Assembly: GCA_965200525.1 (NCBI GenBank)
Contig: OZ241368.1
Span: forward strand, 7,254,001 to 7,318,000
Length of the DNA: 64,000 bases
From: JANNPJ01 sp965200525
Lineage (GTDB): Bacteria > Actinomycetota > Actinomycetes > Actinomycetales > Kineosporiaceae
Direction of reading: 5' to 3'
Part shown: positions 49,906 through 59,598 of the stretch, one piece after another
Position numbering within the stretch: position 1 is the first letter of the stretch
Layout: every line of letters starts with the position of its first letter
The notes under the pieces: generated by a model
Database searches by the model: none
What the model was told of the DNA's origin: nothing
Seen by the model: only the letters and a program-made list of their open reading frames with translations
Position numbers and translations under genes: made by a program

Positions 49906-52145
49906 TCATTCCTCCTGCGGTCCGGGACCGGCGACGCCGCTGTCGTCGGTGGCCCCGCGGGCGTCGTGGGTGAGGGTGCCGGAGTGGTCGGCGGTGGTGC
50001 CGGGGTCGTCGTCGGCACAGGTGCCGGTGTCGTTGTCGGCGGGGGCGCCGGGGTCGTTGTCGGAGGAGGTGCCTTCGTGGTCGGGTCAGCCGCTGGTGTG
50101 GTCTCCTTCGGCGGGTCCGGCGGGGTCGTCGTTGCCGGGGGCTGCGTGGTCGGCAAGGGCCGCAACGTGAAATGGGCAACGTTGGAGACCAGATCGCCGT
50201 GCGTACTCGTCAGCCCCTCGCGAGTTGCCCAGCTCTGGTGGTACTGATCCAGCAGGACCGCAGCATCAGCTCCGGTCGCCGAGACCACGAATGCGTTTCG
50301 CCCACCCCGGTCGTCCGACGTGTCGAAATTCAGGGTGTACGTCGAACTGCCGGTGCGGGACGGCAGGATCCCCTGGACGAAGAAGCCGTTGCCCGACCAC
50401 TCGACCAGAAGGAAGTACGTGTAACCAGGCAGAGGGGCAATGTGAGCATCCGTCGCTGCCACCGGATCGCTCCCGCTGGTCGAGACGCTGATGGTGACGT
50501 CGCTGGTCGACGGGCCGCCTCGGGTCGGGCCGGCGCTGTTCGTCGGTCCGGAACTGGCCGTGGGACCGTCAGAGCTGGTCGGGCCACCCGGACTCGGCGG
50601 GCCACCCGGGTTCGTCGGACCACCCGGGTTCGTCGGACCACCCGGGTTCGTCGGACCACCCGGGTTCGTCGGACCGGCACTGTTCGTGGGACCACCAGGG
50701 TCGGTGGGACCGCCGGAGTTCGTCGGACCGGCGCTGTCGGTCGGACCAGTCGGACTGGTCGGGCCGGCACTGTTCGTCGGGCCGGTACCGACCGGCCCCG
50801 GTGCGGTGGCCTCGCCACCCGGTGAGCTGGTCTGGGGAGCGCTCGGGCCACCGGTCGGCGATCCGATCGGGCGAGACTCTCCCGCGGGGCTCGTTTCCCC
50901 AGGTGACGCCGTCGGTGAGCCGGACGGCGAACTCGACCGCGGGGTCGGTTGCGAGTTCGACGCGGACGGCCGATCGGTGGCCGTCGCCGACGGCCGCGAC
51001 GACTGAGACGGTCGGCTCGTTGCTGACGGCGGCGGCGAGGACGGTGCCGCACCGGACCGGTCGGGCGGCGTCGTGGTCGCGGAGGATTCGGGTGTGGACG
51101 ACGGCCGCGTGACGGGCTTGTCGGGCACCGGACTGGATACCGCGTGTTTGGGCACCAGCGTCACCGTGTCGTCGGGCGCGATCACAGCGGCGCTCGCGCC
51201 GTTCGGTGGGTTGGCGAACGTGTACCCCTGCTGCTGTACGAGCTGGAAGTCGGTCCCGGCGGCGAACACCGCCAGGGTCGAGACCTGAGTGCCGCGCAGT
51301 CGCACGACCCAGACCCGGCCGCCCACCGGGTCCGACAGCAGGAGCCGGCCGGCCGCGACGACAGCGGCTACCCTCCGTCCGGACAGTGTGCTGAGCCCGG
51401 GGAGCCGCGCCCCGGTCGTGCAGGAGCCAGCGGCCCGGCTGCAGCCGGTCACGGTTCCGTCGGCCGGATCGAAGAGGTAGACCCGCCCCGAGTCCTGGTC
51501 ACCAGCGACCTGCACCTCGGATGAGAGCTCGTGGACGACCTTGGCCCGGGAACGTTCTCGTGAGCCGTCGTACCAGGTGACGGTGCCGCGGTCGAGATCG
51601 ACCACGGCGGGGTCGGCGCCGGTGGCGGCGATCCGATAGTGGGCCGGCAGCGCGGGGCCGGCTCCGAGCCCGGCCCGGCCGCGGCCCGGCTCGACCCGGG
51701 CCAGCCGCCCGTCCGGCGTCGGGTACAGATACACGTGCGCCCCGGAGACGACCTGGGTGGCCGTCGTCAGGTCCAGCCCGGACAGGGCCAGCTGGGACGG
51801 CGAGAGGGTGACCGCACTGATGCTGCGCAACAGCCCGGCGCCCCGATCGATCCCGTAGGCCGTCCCCCCGGCCTGCACCACCTCCAGTCCGGCCGGGGCC
51901 ATCGGCACCGCGGTCACGAACGACGCGGAGGGCCCGTCGATCAAGGCCAATTGGTCGGTTCCCCGAGTGCCCAGCCAGGCCTCGGCCGCTGTCATGGTGA
52001 CCCGGGGATGCTGGTCGTGATGGGCGACTCGGGCCAGGATGAACGGCACGGCCAGGGCAAGTGCTCCCAGGAGCGGCAACACCACCGGGCGCAGGCGGGC
52101 CGAGGGGGCTGCGGGCCGGGCCGACCACCACTGTCGAAGGCTCAT
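49902..52145 (-). CDS. Large membrane-anchored protein with beta-propeller-like and low-complexity regions
   Basis: This 747-residue protein has a short cytoplasmic start, one membrane anchor (VVLPLLGALALAVPFILARV at residues about 21-40) and a large outside part. Residues about 55-310 contain repeated beta-rich stretches like a propeller, for example YLFDPADGTVTGCSRAAGSC. A long Ser/Pro/Thr region follows, then a Gly-Pro-Thr repeat (GPTNPG units), a domain around YTYFLLVEWSGNGFFVQGIL and a Pro/Thr tail. It is probably a cell-wall-spanning envelope protein. Its ATG overlaps the transglutaminase-like stop by one base (TGATG). Function is unknown. Confidence 0.8.
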   Translation of the reverse strand: MSLRQWWSARPAAPSARLRPVVLPLLGALALAVPFILARVAHHDQHPRVTMTAAEAWLGTRGTDQLALIDGPSASFVTAVPMAPAGLEVVQAGGTAYGIDRGAGLLRSISAVTLSPSQLALSGLDLTTATQVVSGAHVYLYPTPDGRLARVEPGRGRAGLGAGPALPAHYRIAATGADPAVVDLDRGTVTWYDGSRERSRAKVVHELSSEVQVAGDQDSGRVYLFDPADGTVTGCSRAAGSCTTGARLPGLSTLSGRRVAAVVAAGRLLLSDPVGGRVWVVRLRGTQVSTLAVFAAGTDFQLVQQQGYTFANPPNGASAAVIAPDDTVTLVPKHAVSSPVPDKPVTRPSSTPESSATTTPPDRSGAAPSSPPPSATSRPSQSSRPSATATDRPSASNSQPTPRSSSPSGSPTASPGETSPAGESRPIGSPTGGPSAPQTSSPGGEATAPGPVGTGPTNSAGPTSPTGPTDSAGPTNSGGPTDPGGPTNSAGPTNPGGPTNPGGPTNPGGPTNPGGPPSPGGPTSSDGPTASSGPTNSAGPTRGGPSTSDVTISVSTSGSDPVAATDAHIAPLPGYTYFLLVEWSGNGFFVQGILPSRTGSSTYTLNFDTSDDRGGRNAFVVSATGADAAVLLDQYHQSWATREGLTSTHGDLVSNVAHFTLRPLPTTQPPATTTPPDPPKETTPAADPTTKAPPPTTTPAPPPTTTPAPVPTTTPAPPPTTPAPSPTTPAGPPTTAASPVPDRRRNE
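50602..50673. repeat. Four perfect 18-bp tandem repeats inside the wall-spanning protein gene
   Basis: The unit CCACCCGGGTTCGTCGGA occurs four times in a row and encodes the hexapeptide repeat GPTNPG on the minus strand. Degenerate copies flank it from about 50575 to 50800. It is a protein linker repeat and probably length-variable between strains. Confidence 0.9.
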
Positions 52146-54325
52146 CACGACGCCCCGACCAGGGCGGTGACCGGGCGCGCGGGAGCGGTCAGCAGTTCGT
52201 CGGCCAGCACCCAGGCCCGTTCGGCCTCGGTCTCGGTGGGCGGGTACGGTCCGAACAGCGCGGCATTGACCAGGGTCACCAACTGCGGCATGCATCCTCC
52301 TGGATCGGCCAGACCGGCTCGAGCGATGGCAGCGACCTGCTCCGGCGTGGACGAGGCCCGGACCGGTAGTCCGCGTTCCCGGCACAGCTGGGTGGTCGCC
52401 GTCCAGGCCCCCATCACACGCTCGCGAGGATCGGGTGAATACCGGCGCTGCAACAGCATCCGCCGGCGGGCGGCGCGGTCACGACGCCGCCGGGCGGCGA
52501 CCAGCATCCGGTAACCGAGCAGGAACAGCAGTCCGGCCGTGATCAGGACGATCAGCACGAGCAGTACCGGAACGACGGCCGCCCGCAGGGCCGAGGCCAG
52601 CCGGGCCGACAGCTGGGACCAGGAGCGGGCACCCCCGGATCCGCTCGTCGAGGTGGTGGTACCGCCGGCCACGGCGGGCGGCGGCGAGGCCCCGGCGTCG
52701 GTGGTGGACGTGGTGGCACCACCCGCGAGCGCGGTGACGGGCTTGTCCGGATCGGTGGGGTCGAACGTCAGCCATCCGGTTCCGGCGACGTAGACCTCGG
52801 ACCAGGCGTGGGCGTCGTGCGCGCTCACCCTGGTGACGACGCCGGGGGCCGGCGGCCCCGGCAACCGGTACCCGACCACGACCCGGGCGGGCAGGCCGGC
52901 GGCACAGGCCAGGTACGAGAACGCCGCCGCGTGCTGCTCGGCGTAACCGACGCGGCCCGGACCACTCCCGGAGAGCACCCGTTCGATGGCCGCGAGCGAG
53001 CTCCCGGCCGGGGCCTGCGGGTTGTAGGGCAGCTGAGAGCGCATCCGGGCGGCCAGGTCGGTGAGGGCAGCCGCGGTGACCGGCCGCTGCGGCAGCCAGG
53101 TGTGGCGCAACTCAACCACCGACGGGTCGTCGGCATGAGCCCGGCAGCGGGCGGCGGTCGGGGTGGCGGCCTCCGGCTCGGCCGCGTCGCCGGTCAGGGT
53201 GTAGCGCCAGGACGCCGGGGCCGAGCGGGCCAGGATCATCCCGCTGTCCCGATCGAGCAGTACCGACCCGCGTCGGGCGATGGCGGGCTGCCGCTGCAGT
53301 CGCACCGGCCACCCGAGCTGAGGAAGCAAGTTCGCGGGCAGGCGCACGACGTCGACGTCGGCCCGGGTCGCGGACGTCGAGCCGCCGGATCCACGGTCGG
53401 GGCGCAGGACGGTTCCGGCCACCCGGAACCGGGGCCGGGCCGACCACGCCGTCCCGTCGAACACGTCCAGCCGGGCCAGCACGACCAGTGCGGGCCGCGC
53501 GGCCCCGGTCACGCTGATCGAGAAGCGGGGTTCATCGGGACCGTTCAGGTCCGAGCGGACGAAGGCCAGCGGCGTGACCTGCGGTTCGACGTCCACGGCG
53601 AGCCAGCGGTCCCTCGGGTCGAACCGGTTCGGCCCGAGCACGGCTGCAGCCGTGGCGGCAGTGACCAGGGCCACCGCGACCGCCGTCCCAGCGAGTCGGA
53701 GAGTCTCCGGGCCGGCGGAGGCGCTGCCGGTTCCGGTCTGCCGGCGTCGGCGAAAGCCGATCAGCAGCACTGATGTCGCTGCGAACACGGCAATTCCGGA
53801 CGACACCCCCACCGGCCCGCTGTATCCGGCGCAGAGCAGCAACTGAACGGTCAGGGCGAGCGCGGCCGGCAGGAGCGGCAGCAACAGCGAGCCCGACCCC
53901 AGGGCCAGCAGGCCCAGCCCGGTGGCGGCGAAGGTCACCAGGAAAGGGATCGCCAGGACGTCGTTGGCCAGGTCGACCGGTTGGTTGAGGGTCAGGATGG
54001 CGCTCAGCCCGTGCGCGATCTCGCTCACCGGGTTGCCGGCCGCCGGACGGGGACGGGCCGGCAGCCAGCCAAGGGCGCCGACGGCGACGAAGGTGAGCAC
54101 CGCCGCGGTTCGGGCGAACCGGGTCGCGGTATCAACGCCCGGGCCCAGTCGGGTGAGGCCCAGCACGGCGAGTCCGGCGGCCACCGTCCCGGCCAGCAGG
54201 GCGGCACCGAGAGTCACCAGGTAGCGGCTGTTTCCGTACAGCGCGCCGTACCCGGCCACCGGAACCGCAGCCAGGATCAGGACCCCGGCCATTTCCCCGG
54301 CCCACCGGAGCGCCCCGGCCGTCAT
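52145..54325 (-). CDS. TgpA-like transglutaminase-domain membrane protein, catalytic Cys missing
   Basis: This 726-residue protein has six or so N-terminal membrane helices (to about residue 215), an extracytoplasmic transglutaminase-like domain (about 390-520), and a further helix near 595 followed by a cytoplasmic DUF4129-like tail. In the transglutaminase core the His and Asp motifs are present (SAHDAHAWSEVYVAGTGWLT, then FDPT) but the nucleophile region reads GYAEQHAAAFSYLACAAGLP, where GxCexFA is expected, so the Cys appears to be Ala. It is likely a structural or binding protein. Its ATG overlaps the DUF58 stop (ATGA). MoxR-DUF58-TgpA is a classic actinobacterial gene set. Confidence 0.92.
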   Translation of the reverse strand: MTAGALRWAGEMAGVLILAAVPVAGYGALYGNSRYLVTLGAALLAGTVAAGLAVLGLTRLGPGVDTATRFARTAAVLTFVAVGALGWLPARPRPAAGNPVSEIAHGLSAILTLNQPVDLANDVLAIPFLVTFAATGLGLLALGSGSLLLPLLPAALALTVQLLLCAGYSGPVGVSSGIAVFAATSVLLIGFRRRRQTGTGSASAGPETLRLAGTAVAVALVTAATAAAVLGPNRFDPRDRWLAVDVEPQVTPLAFVRSDLNGPDEPRFSISVTGAARPALVVLARLDVFDGTAWSARPRFRVAGTVLRPDRGSGGSTSATRADVDVVRLPANLLPQLGWPVRLQRQPAIARRGSVLLDRDSGMILARSAPASWRYTLTGDAAEPEAATPTAARCRAHADDPSVVELRHTWLPQRPVTAAALTDLAARMRSQLPYNPQAPAGSSLAAIERVLSGSGPGRVGYAEQHAAAFSYLACAAGLPARVVVGYRLPGPPAPGVVTRVSAHDAHAWSEVYVAGTGWLTFDPTDPDKPVTALAGGATTSTTDAGASPPPAVAGGTTTSTSGSGGARSWSQLSARLASALRAAVVPVLLVLIVLITAGLLFLLGYRMLVAARRRRDRAARRRMLLQRRYSPDPRERVMGAWTATTQLCRERGLPVRASSTPEQVAAIARAGLADPGGCMPQLVTLVNAALFGPYPPTETEAERAWVLADELLTAPARPVTALVGAS

Positions 54326-55458
54326 CGCCGCACCGCCCGCATCCGGGGAGCCAGTTCCCGCAGGAGTGGCACGGCCAGCACCCGGGGCCCGTTGCGGGTG
54401 GTGCCGGACGGCACGTCGTCGGCGATGCTCACGATGGCCAGGTCCCGGGGGCCGGCCAGAGCCCGCCAGCGTCGCTCGTCCGGAACCGGCCCGGTGATCA
54501 CCGTGACCGCGGTGGCCTGCCGGGGCACCGCCACCTCGTGGAGTCGCTCGCCGTCCTGGCCGCTGCTCGGCCCGCGCACGGCCGCCAGTGGATCCAGGAC
54601 GTCGTCCCGCGATCCCCCGGATCCGTAGTGCCGGTGCAGACCGGTCGTGCTGAGCAGCCAGGTCTCCCCCGCCGCGGCCGCCGCCAGAGCCAGGGATCCG
54701 GTCACCTGAACGGCGACGTCGAACGAGCCGGCCCGGTGAGCCTCGGCCGAGGTGTCCAGGACCACGGCCTGGCGCACCACGTCGGCTCGAATCAGCTCGC
54801 GGATCACGGGTTTCCCGGTGCGCGCGGTCGCCATCCAGTTGATCAGGCGCACGTCGTCCCCCGGCTGGTAGTCCCGCAGGGCGTGAAACGTCTCCCCAGG
54901 ACGGCGCGGGCCGAGCACCCGGCCCACGTCCGGATCGGCCTCGCCCCGGCGGCGTCCGGCCCGCAGGTCCACCGTGTCCGGCTGCACGGTCAGGGTCAGG
55001 TCGCAGACCGACCGGCGACGCCGGCGGAACAGGCCCAGCACGTCGCTGCAGTCGCTGATCACCGCGGTCACGAAGTAGAGGCCTCGAGGCAGTGGCGGAG
55101 TGTCGAGGGCCACGGTCAGCGAGTCGCCGGCCTCCAGGACCGCCGCCGTCTTCTCCAGTACTGTCACCGGCCCGTCCAGGCCCACCAGTTCGGCCGTCAG
55201 CCTGGTCGCGGCGCTCCGCCGGCCGCCGCTGTTGCGCACCAGCACCTCCAGGGCGGTCCGGCCGCCCTCGACGGTGCGCGGTACCGCCCAGTCTGCGTCC
55301 AACTCCACCTGTGGCGCCGGCGTCATTGCCCGTGCCAGCAACAAGGCGGTGCCGGCGGCCGCGGCCAGCGCGACCAACTGGGGGTATCCGGTCAGGGCGG
55401 CCAGCAGTCCCAGGCTCACCCCGGCGGCCAGCACCGCCCAGCCCGAGTTCGTCGGCAT
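54322..55458 (-). CDS. DUF58 domain protein
   Basis: This 378-residue protein starts with two membrane helices (GWAVLAAGVSLGLLAALTGY and PQLVALAAAAGTALLLA). A beta-rich outside region follows, and from about residue 190 the DUF58 core: GETFHALRDYQPGDDVRLIN then WMATARTGKPVIREL, and a VWA-like region with AVVLDTSAEAH. DUF58 proteins work with MoxR ATPases, possibly in assembling envelope complexes. It lies 3 bp after moxR and overlaps the transglutaminase-like gene. Confidence 0.95.
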   Translation of the reverse strand: MPTNSGWAVLAAGVSLGLLAALTGYPQLVALAAAAGTALLLARAMTPAPQVELDADWAVPRTVEGGRTALEVLVRNSGGRRSAATRLTAELVGLDGPVTVLEKTAAVLEAGDSLTVALDTPPLPRGLYFVTAVISDCSDVLGLFRRRRRSVCDLTLTVQPDTVDLRAGRRRGEADPDVGRVLGPRRPGETFHALRDYQPGDDVRLINWMATARTGKPVIRELIRADVVRQAVVLDTSAEAHRAGSFDVAVQVTGSLALAAAAAGETWLLSTTGLHRHYGSGGSRDDVLDPLAAVRGPSSGQDGERLHEVAVPRQATAVTVITGPVPDERRWRALAGPRDLAIVSIADDVPSGTTRNGPRVLAVPLLRELAPRMRAVRR

Positions 55459-55461
55459 GAC

Positions 55462-56460
55462 TTAGGCCGCCCGGGCGACCGGCGGCTCGGACGCCCGGTC
55501 CGGCACCGTAACGGTGTCGAGCACGGCGGCCACGGCCCGAGCCGCGCGACCGCGATCGCCCTCGCCGTCGTCGTCCATCAGGATCCGGTGGGCCAGAACC
55601 GGCTCTGCCAGCCGCTTCACGTCGTTCGCGGTGACCCAGGTGCGGTCCTCCGAGGCGGCCAGCACCATCGCGCAGCCGGCCAGGGCGATGCTGCCGCGCG
55701 GGCTGACGCCGAGGGCAATGCCGTGGGTCCGCCCGGGTTCGGCCCGGGTCGCGGCCGCGAGCCGGGCGATGTAATCGCGCACGCTGGGGGCCATGTAGAC
55801 GGTTCGGGCCAGCCGGCTCATCTCCGTGATCCGCTCCATCGGCTCGACCTGGACGGCCGGACCGCCGGCCCTCCCGGAGACCTGCATCTCGATGGCGCGG
55901 GCCTCGCTGTCGACGTCCGGGTAACCGAGGGTCAGGCGGATGGTGAACCGGTCCAACTGGGCCTCGGGAAGCTGATAGGTGCCGTACATCTCGACCGGGT
56001 TCTGAGTAGCGATGCACAAGAACGGATCCGGCAGCCGGCGGGCCTCGCCGTCCAGGCTGACCTGCCCCTCGGCCATGGCCTCGAGCAGGGCCGCCTGAGT
56101 TCGAGGGGCGGCCCGGTTGATCTCGTCGGCCAGCAGCACGTTGGTGAACACCGGGCCTTCGCGCACCGTCATCGTGCCGTCCGCCTGCCGGTAGATCAGA
56201 CCACCGGTGACGTCGGAGGGCAGCAGGTCGGGAGTGAACTGGACCCGGCAGAACCTGCCTCCGACGCCGGCGGCCAGTGACTTGGCCAGCGACGTCTTGG
56301 CCACCCCGGGCACGTCTTCGATCAGGAGGTGCCCACCGGCCAGCAGGCACGTCACGGCCAGTCGAATCTGGCTCTCCTTGCCGAGCACCTGCTCGGCCAC
56401 CTGATCCACCAACTTGGTGAACGTGTCGGCGAATCCCGCCGCTTGGGCTTCGGTGATCAT
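55462..56460 (-). CDS. MoxR-family AAA ATPase
   Basis: This 332-residue ATPase has Walker A IEDVPGVAKTSLAKSL (about residue 48), Walker B NVLLADEINRAAPRTQAALL, the family stretch EGPVFTNVLLADE, and sensor 1 CIATQNPVE. The Walker A Gly just before Lys is Ala, a variant seen in some MoxR proteins. It probably acts as a chaperone for the DUF58 and membrane partners encoded downstream. The ATG at 56460 has a GGGAG site 7 nt upstream. It is the promoter-proximal gene of the six-gene operon. Confidence 0.96.
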   Translation of the reverse strand: MITEAQAAGFADTFTKLVDQVAEQVLGKESQIRLAVTCLLAGGHLLIEDVPGVAKTSLAKSLAAGVGGRFCRVQFTPDLLPSDVTGGLIYRQADGTMTVREGPVFTNVLLADEINRAAPRTQAALLEAMAEGQVSLDGEARRLPDPFLCIATQNPVEMYGTYQLPEAQLDRFTIRLTLGYPDVDSEARAIEMQVSGRAGGPAVQVEPMERITEMSRLARTVYMAPSVRDYIARLAAATRAEPGRTHGIALGVSPRGSIALAGCAMVLAASEDRTWVTANDVKRLAEPVLAHRILMDDDGEGDRGRAARAVAAVLDTVTVPDRASEPPVARAA

Positions 56461-57107
56461 TTGTGAACTCCCTTCGGGGGACTATGGGCGCACCGAACGA
56501 CGGGAACCGATGGTGCAGCCTCGGTTATGGCAGCGACCGCGACATTGCGATCACCGCCGGGCAGCACGAACCACGGATGCATTCCGCCAGTTCAGGACCG
56601 AGCCTTGCCGTATTCGACTCGTGCCGGCAGAACCGGCCAAAGCTTCCTCGAACAAGGGCTTTTGGCTGCCGTCGGGGCCGGAGCAGATTCCCTTGCGCCT
56701 CAGGAATCCCTGGAGCAAATCGTTGCACGCAGATGGATCAGATGTCAGCAGAACCATGAAAAGGGTGCAGTTTGGATTCAGCAAGGGTCGTTTCTGAAGC
56801 AATTGCCGACCAGCGACATTCTTCGTAACCCCTGCTCGGTCGATCAGGAGCGTTCCAATTACCGGACCGTTCCATCGGCGAAACGGTTGATGCACGAATC
56901 GATCGGAATGCCATATCGGCGGTCAATCGACGGCAGGCAACGAGTCCGGGGCCGACGCGCGCATTCACGGTCAAAAGGGATTACTCGCGGGCTCGGTACG
57001 AGATCAGCGTCGCGTCGCTCCGCTGATGATCATGATTTCTTCCGATCTGCCCGTCTGGTGCCGCCTCGACCGCTCAAGTACGCGGCGACAAGGGTCGAAA
57101 AAAGACC
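56461..57107. other. Intergenic region, no confident gene
   Basis: These 647 bp separate the divergent moxR and diguanylate cyclase genes and are less GC-rich than the flanks. Short overlapping frames on both strands lack ribosome sites and family features. Promoters for both genes must lie here; I see no clear repeat or RNA element. Confidence 0.55.
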
Positions 57108-58190
57108 GTGACGTGGGCCCGCGACCAGCTGGCGCCCCGGGACCTGCAGACGGCCAGCCGGGTCGCCGGCTGGATGTGCCTGGTCTCCTCGGCCGTGGTC
57201 ATGGTCTCGGACATCTTCCTGGCGTTGTCGGTCGACCTGGCGGTCAAGATCGTTCTGATCGCAACGCCGGGAGCGCTGCTCGTCATGGGCTGCCTGCTGC
57301 TGTGGAGCCGGTTTCGCTACACCGCTGCCTTGGTGGTGCTCACTCCCGTCGTGGCCGCGGCGATGATCGCCGTCCTCGACCTGAGCACCTCCGACTCCTC
57401 GGCCGGCGCCCAGATCGCCTTCTGTCTGCCAGTCCTGTTCACCGCCTCCCAGTTCCCGGCGCTGAGCGCGGCCGCCATGGTCCTGATCGCGGCCGGCGCC
57501 GACGCTGTGGTCGTGTTCACCCAGCGGCCGGCCGATCTCGCGCTGGTCGACCTGGCCGGGGTCACCCTCGTCCTGGTGGTGATGACCGTGCTGCTGGGCC
57601 ACGCCCGTCGGCAGCAGGAGGAGCTCAACGCGGGGCTGCGCCGGCAGGCCTCGGTCGACACCTTGACCGGGCTGGTCAACCGCACCGTGCTGGACGAGGC
57701 CATCCGCCGGGCGCTGGCCGAGCCGACCGGCACCGCGCTGATCCTGATCGACGTCGACAACTTCAAGTCGATCAACGACGGGTACGGCCACCCGGTCGGT
57801 GACGACGCCTTGATCCACATCGCCACGCTGCTGACCCGGGCCGCCCGGACCGACACCGTGATCAGCCGGCTCGGCGGCGACGAGCTCGCCGTCCTGGTTC
57901 CTCGCTGCACCGAGGCCGAGAGCCGGGAGCGGGCCCACGAACTGCTGGCGGCGGTGCTCACCCAGCCGTTGCCGCTGTCCGGCGGCACTTCCCTGGCCCT
58001 GTCGGTCAGCGTGGGCCTGGCCCACACCGCCGGCGGGCGGCCGCTGCGCGAGCTCTACTCGGCCGCCGACGCGTCGCTCTACGAGGCCAAGCGGGCAGGC
58101 CGGGGCCGGGTCGGGCCCCCGATGCTGTCGCTGTCGCCCGAGGGCTCTGGCGACCGGCCGCCCGGCGTGGCGAGCACCTCGCAGTATTGA
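57108..58190 (+). CDS. Membrane-bound diguanylate cyclase (GGDEF)
   Basis: This 360-residue protein has about six membrane helices in residues 20-175 and a C-terminal GGDEF domain from about 185: VDTLTGLVNRTVLDEAI, LIDVDNFKSINDGYGHPVGD and the active-site loop RLGGDELAVLVPR. The loop is GGDEL, a variant that many active cyclases tolerate. It would make cyclic di-GMP. No inhibitory RxxD site is obvious. The GTG at 57108 has a weak ribosome site, so the start might be a little downstream. Confidence 0.92.
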   Translation: MTWARDQLAPRDLQTASRVAGWMCLVSSAVVMVSDIFLALSVDLAVKIVLIATPGALLVMGCLLLWSRFRYTAALVVLTPVVAAAMIAVLDLSTSDSSAGAQIAFCLPVLFTASQFPALSAAAMVLIAAGADAVVVFTQRPADLALVDLAGVTLVLVVMTVLLGHARRQQEELNAGLRRQASVDTLTGLVNRTVLDEAIRRALAEPTGTALILIDVDNFKSINDGYGHPVGDDALIHIATLLTRAARTDTVISRLGGDELAVLVPRCTEAESRERAHELLAAVLTQPLPLSGGTSLALSVSVGLAHTAGGRPLRELYSAADASLYEAKRAGRGRVGPPMLSLSPEGSGDRPPGVASTSQY

Positions 58191-58208
58191 CCGCGCCCCT
58201 CCGTGGCC

Positions 58209-58244
58209 GGATCCGTGGCCACGGATCCGTGGTCGGATCCGTGG
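58209..58244. repeat. Three direct repeats GGATCCGTGG
   Basis: Copies at 58209-58218, 58223-58232 and 58235-58244 lie in the 142-bp gap between the cyclase and methyltransferase genes, with related GGATCCGACC sequences near 58290-58315. They could be regulator sites for the methyltransferase promoter or form hairpins after the cyclase gene. Confidence 0.6.
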
Positions 58245-58332
58245 CCGCCACGGATGCCTGCCTTCAGGCCTGGACGACAGGCTGCTGATCAGTGGATCCG
58301 ACCCGGATCCGACCACGATCAGGAGACCTGAC

Positions 58333-59421
58333 ATGACCATCACCGAAACCCCGGCCCCCGATCAGGCGAAGCTGGAGGCGTTCGTCGGGCAGGCCGTCGT
58401 CGACCTCGCCGCCGCCGTCTCCGGCCTCATGCTGCACCTGGGCGACCGACTCGGCCTCTACAAAGCCCTGGCCGGCGCCGCCCCCATGACCTCAGCCACC
58501 CTGGCCGAACGCACCGCCACCGGCGAGCGCTACGTCCGCGAATGGCTGGCCAACCAGGCTGCCGGCGGCTACATCGTCCACACCCCCGGCGACACACCGG
58601 AGAGCGACACCTACACACTGCCCCCCGAGCAGGCCATGGTTCTGGCCGACGAGAACAGCCCCGTGTTCCTGGCCGGCGCCTTCGAAACCGTCGCCTCCTG
58701 CTACAGCGACCACGACCAGTTCGAAGCCGCCTTCCGCACCGGCGCCGGCGTCGACTGGGCCGAGCACGACCACCGCCTCTACACCGGCGTCGTCCGCCTC
58801 TTCCGCCCCGGATACGCCGCCTACCTCGTCGACCAGTGGCTACCCGCCCTCGACGGCGTGGTGGAAAAACTCCGGGCCGGCGCCAGCGTCGCCGACGTCG
58901 GCTGCGGCCTCGGCGCCTCCACCATCATCATGGCCCAGGCCTTCGAACACTCCACCTTCGCCGGGTTCGACCCCCACGCCCCCTCCATCGACGAAGCCCG
59001 CCACGCCGCCACCACCGCCGGGGTCGATCGGCGGGTCCGGTTCGACGTCGCCACCGCCACCGACCTGCCCGGCCAGGGATACGACCTCATCTGCCTCTTC
59101 GACGCCCTGCACGACATGGGCGACCCCGTGGCCGCCGCCCGCCGCATCCGCCAGGCCCTCGCCCCCGACGGCACCCTCCTCCTCGTCGAACCAGCCGCCG
59201 GCGACACCCTCACCGACAACCTCAACCCCGTCGGACGCCTCTACTACGGCCTCTCCACCGTCATCTGCACCCCCGGCTCCCTCGCCCAGGACGTCGGCCT
59301 CGCCCTCGGCGCCCAGGCCGGCCCGCACCGCCTCACCCAAGTACTCAACGAAGCCGGCTTCACCCACGTCCGCCTCGCCGCCCAAACCCCCTTCAACCTC
59401 ATCCTCGAAGCCCGACCCTGA
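58333..59421 (+). CDS. Class I SAM-dependent methyltransferase
   Basis: This 362-residue protein has an N-terminal winged-helix-like region (about 20-110; GDRLGLYKALAGAAPMTSAT) and a C-terminal Rossmann methyltransferase domain with motif I SVADVGCGLGASTIIMAQ (about residue 185), FDPHAPSIDEAR and DLICLFDALHDMGDPVAA. The layout is like small-molecule O/N/C-methyltransferases. Codon use in the second half is extremely C-ending (about every third base C). Substrate is unknown and no pathway genes are adjacent. The ATG at 58333 has a CAGGAG site. Confidence 0.92.
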   Translation: MTITETPAPDQAKLEAFVGQAVVDLAAAVSGLMLHLGDRLGLYKALAGAAPMTSATLAERTATGERYVREWLANQAAGGYIVHTPGDTPESDTYTLPPEQAMVLADENSPVFLAGAFETVASCYSDHDQFEAAFRTGAGVDWAEHDHRLYTGVVRLFRPGYAAYLVDQWLPALDGVVEKLRAGASVADVGCGLGASTIIMAQAFEHSTFAGFDPHAPSIDEARHAATTAGVDRRVRFDVATATDLPGQGYDLICLFDALHDMGDPVAAARRIRQALAPDGTLLLVEPAAGDTLTDNLNPVGRLYYGLSTVICTPGSLAQDVGLALGAQAGPHRLTQVLNEAGFTHVRLAAQTPFNLILEARP

Positions 59422-59523
59422 CGCAGCGCGGTGCCGCCCGCTCGATCTCAACCCGAAATGAGTTGCTCACCAACACCAACGCCGCGTGCGCTGCACGTGG
59501 TCGTCCTCTCCAGGACCTGATGA

Positions 59524-59545
59524 CCGGGGCTGTCAACAGCCCCGG
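59524..59545. terminator. Hairpin between convergent methyltransferase and chemoreceptor genes
   Basis: The perfect inverted repeat CCGGGGCTGT / ACAGCCCCGG is separated by 2 nt, in the gap between the convergent genes, and probably terminates both transcripts. Confidence 0.7.
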
Positions 59546-59598
59546 ACATCAGTACCTCTGAGCAGTCGGCGCCGACGGGGCAAGCCGGCCGCGGGGTT

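Noticed and set aside
50602..50673. CRISPR-like array
   Set aside because: The 18-bp units are directly tandem without spacers and encode a hexapeptide linker repeat in a reading frame.
52145..56350. Single giant minus-strand protein of 1401 residues
   Set aside because: Only the part from 54325 down reads as a protein (transglutaminase-like); the upstream part is the wrong frame of the DUF58 and MoxR genes.
58840..59451. Minus-strand frame rich in Gly, Glu and Val
   Set aside because: It is a mirror of the C-ending codons of the methyltransferase gene, a typical artefact of extreme third-position C.
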